The notes under the pieces: model-generated
Told to the model about the DNA's origin: nothing
The model's database searches: none
The model's input: the letters and a program-made list of their open reading frames with translations, nothing else
Shown: positions 63,620 through 64,000 of the stretch, piece by piece
How the letters are laid out: every line of letters begins with the position of its first letter
How positions within the stretch are numbered: the stretch's first letter is position 1
DNA from: Mytilus galloprovincialis
Lineage: Eukaryota > Mollusca > Bivalvia > Mytilida > Mytilidae
Direction of reading: 5' to 3'
Assembly: GCF_965363235.1 (NCBI RefSeq)
Contig: NC_134850.1
Span: forward strand, 38,808,602 to 38,872,601
DNA: 64,000 nt
Program-made: the position numbers and the translations under genes

Positions 63620-63851
63620 CTTCAAATATATATTATACACATTAAAAAAGACAATTAGCATGATTTCTGTCTGTTATATCTTTGTGGTTTGCAATACTAG
63701 TAAATCAGCAGATCCTTATTTTTTTTTTTGAATTGTTTTACATTTTGTCATATTTGAGCCTTTTTAAAAAAGCCAACTTCATGGTATGGATTTTGCACAT
63801 TTTTTCCCCTATTATTGCTTGAATTCATGTCATCTGGAAACATTTTAATCA

Positions 63852-63997
63852 TAGGTGGATCCAGGGGGTGCCCTGCCCCCCTTTTTGTTGGAAAAATTTG
63901 GTTGATTATATAGGGAATCACTGAAGCATGACTGCAGCGGCCCCCCTTATGTCAGTCAGCAGGTCCCCCCTTAGGAAAAGTTCTGGATACGCCACTG
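63852..63997 (-). mobile_element. MITE with CAGTGGCGGATCC-type ends, copy 4
   Basis: In minus orientation it starts CAGTGGCGTATCCAGAAC and ends CTGGATCCACCT, with the GATTCCCTATATAATCAACC core. It lies upstream of the first readable exon, so 63620-64000 holds only this and AT-rich intron. Confidence 0.7.
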
Positions 63998-64000
63998 TTA

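Noticed and set aside
1-64000. Retrovirus-like or LTR element
   Set aside because: I found no paired long direct repeats with TG...CA ends and no matching protein motifs.

Overview
The window looks like nuclear DNA of a bivalve mollusc, most likely a marine mussel. It is AT-rich and intron-rich, has no operons or bacterial genes, and is crowded with small inverted-repeat transposons, a tRNA-derived SINE and dispersed repeats of mollusc type. The organism is inferred from repeat style and not proven.

One gene accounts for all the convincing coding sequence. It is on the minus strand, is open at both ends of the window, and is cut into 54 recognisable exons between 63619 and 449 (about 9,158 nt, about 3,050 codons, roughly 14% of the span). 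The exons repeat in a fixed order. A 'CC exon' carries SC-x(6)-C-x(5)-CC and LDxC-x(5)-IGIEK. It is followed, fused or as a separate 43-46 nt 'linker exon', by LxxxIxLE. Next comes an 'FES exon' (YxIxDL...SVCFESxxxC...LPKPLCDW). Last is a 'GW exon' (DFSLxxWL...LLExLGIxxFLxxPxC...GW). Each module is about 190-200 residues with ten near-invariant cysteines. I number modules M1 to M16 in transcription order, right to left. M1 lacks its CC exon, which lies beyond 64000; M2-M16 are complete, and after M16 the gene must continue left of base 1. Every splice site fits a strict phase pattern (GW 1-1, CC 1-2, FES 2-1), so all exons join in one frame. I do not recognise the family. A secreted or extracellular disulphide-rich repeat protein is the best inference.

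The modules differ in informative ways. The CC/linker intron is present in M2-M4 and M6-M9 and absent in M5 and M10-M16, with no change in coding length (210+43=253 nt). M7 has lost two cysteines together. M11 appears to use an earlier donor. The 3' end of the M11 GW exon has been copied into a 132-bp tandem array just downstream of it.

The introns hold the rest: an 8-member family of AGAATGTGTCC elements all in one orientation, TTAA-flanked MITEs, a 1.3-kb element with TA-flanked inverted ends, two nested elements with 8-bp target duplications, a 298-bp foldback element, a 2.3-kb element with GCGGTCGTATAAA ends, 36-bp, ~117-bp and 161-bp tandem arrays, and many short repeats. I saw no other credible protein gene, no functional RNA gene, no promoter or polyadenylation region for the gene, and no retrovirus-like element.
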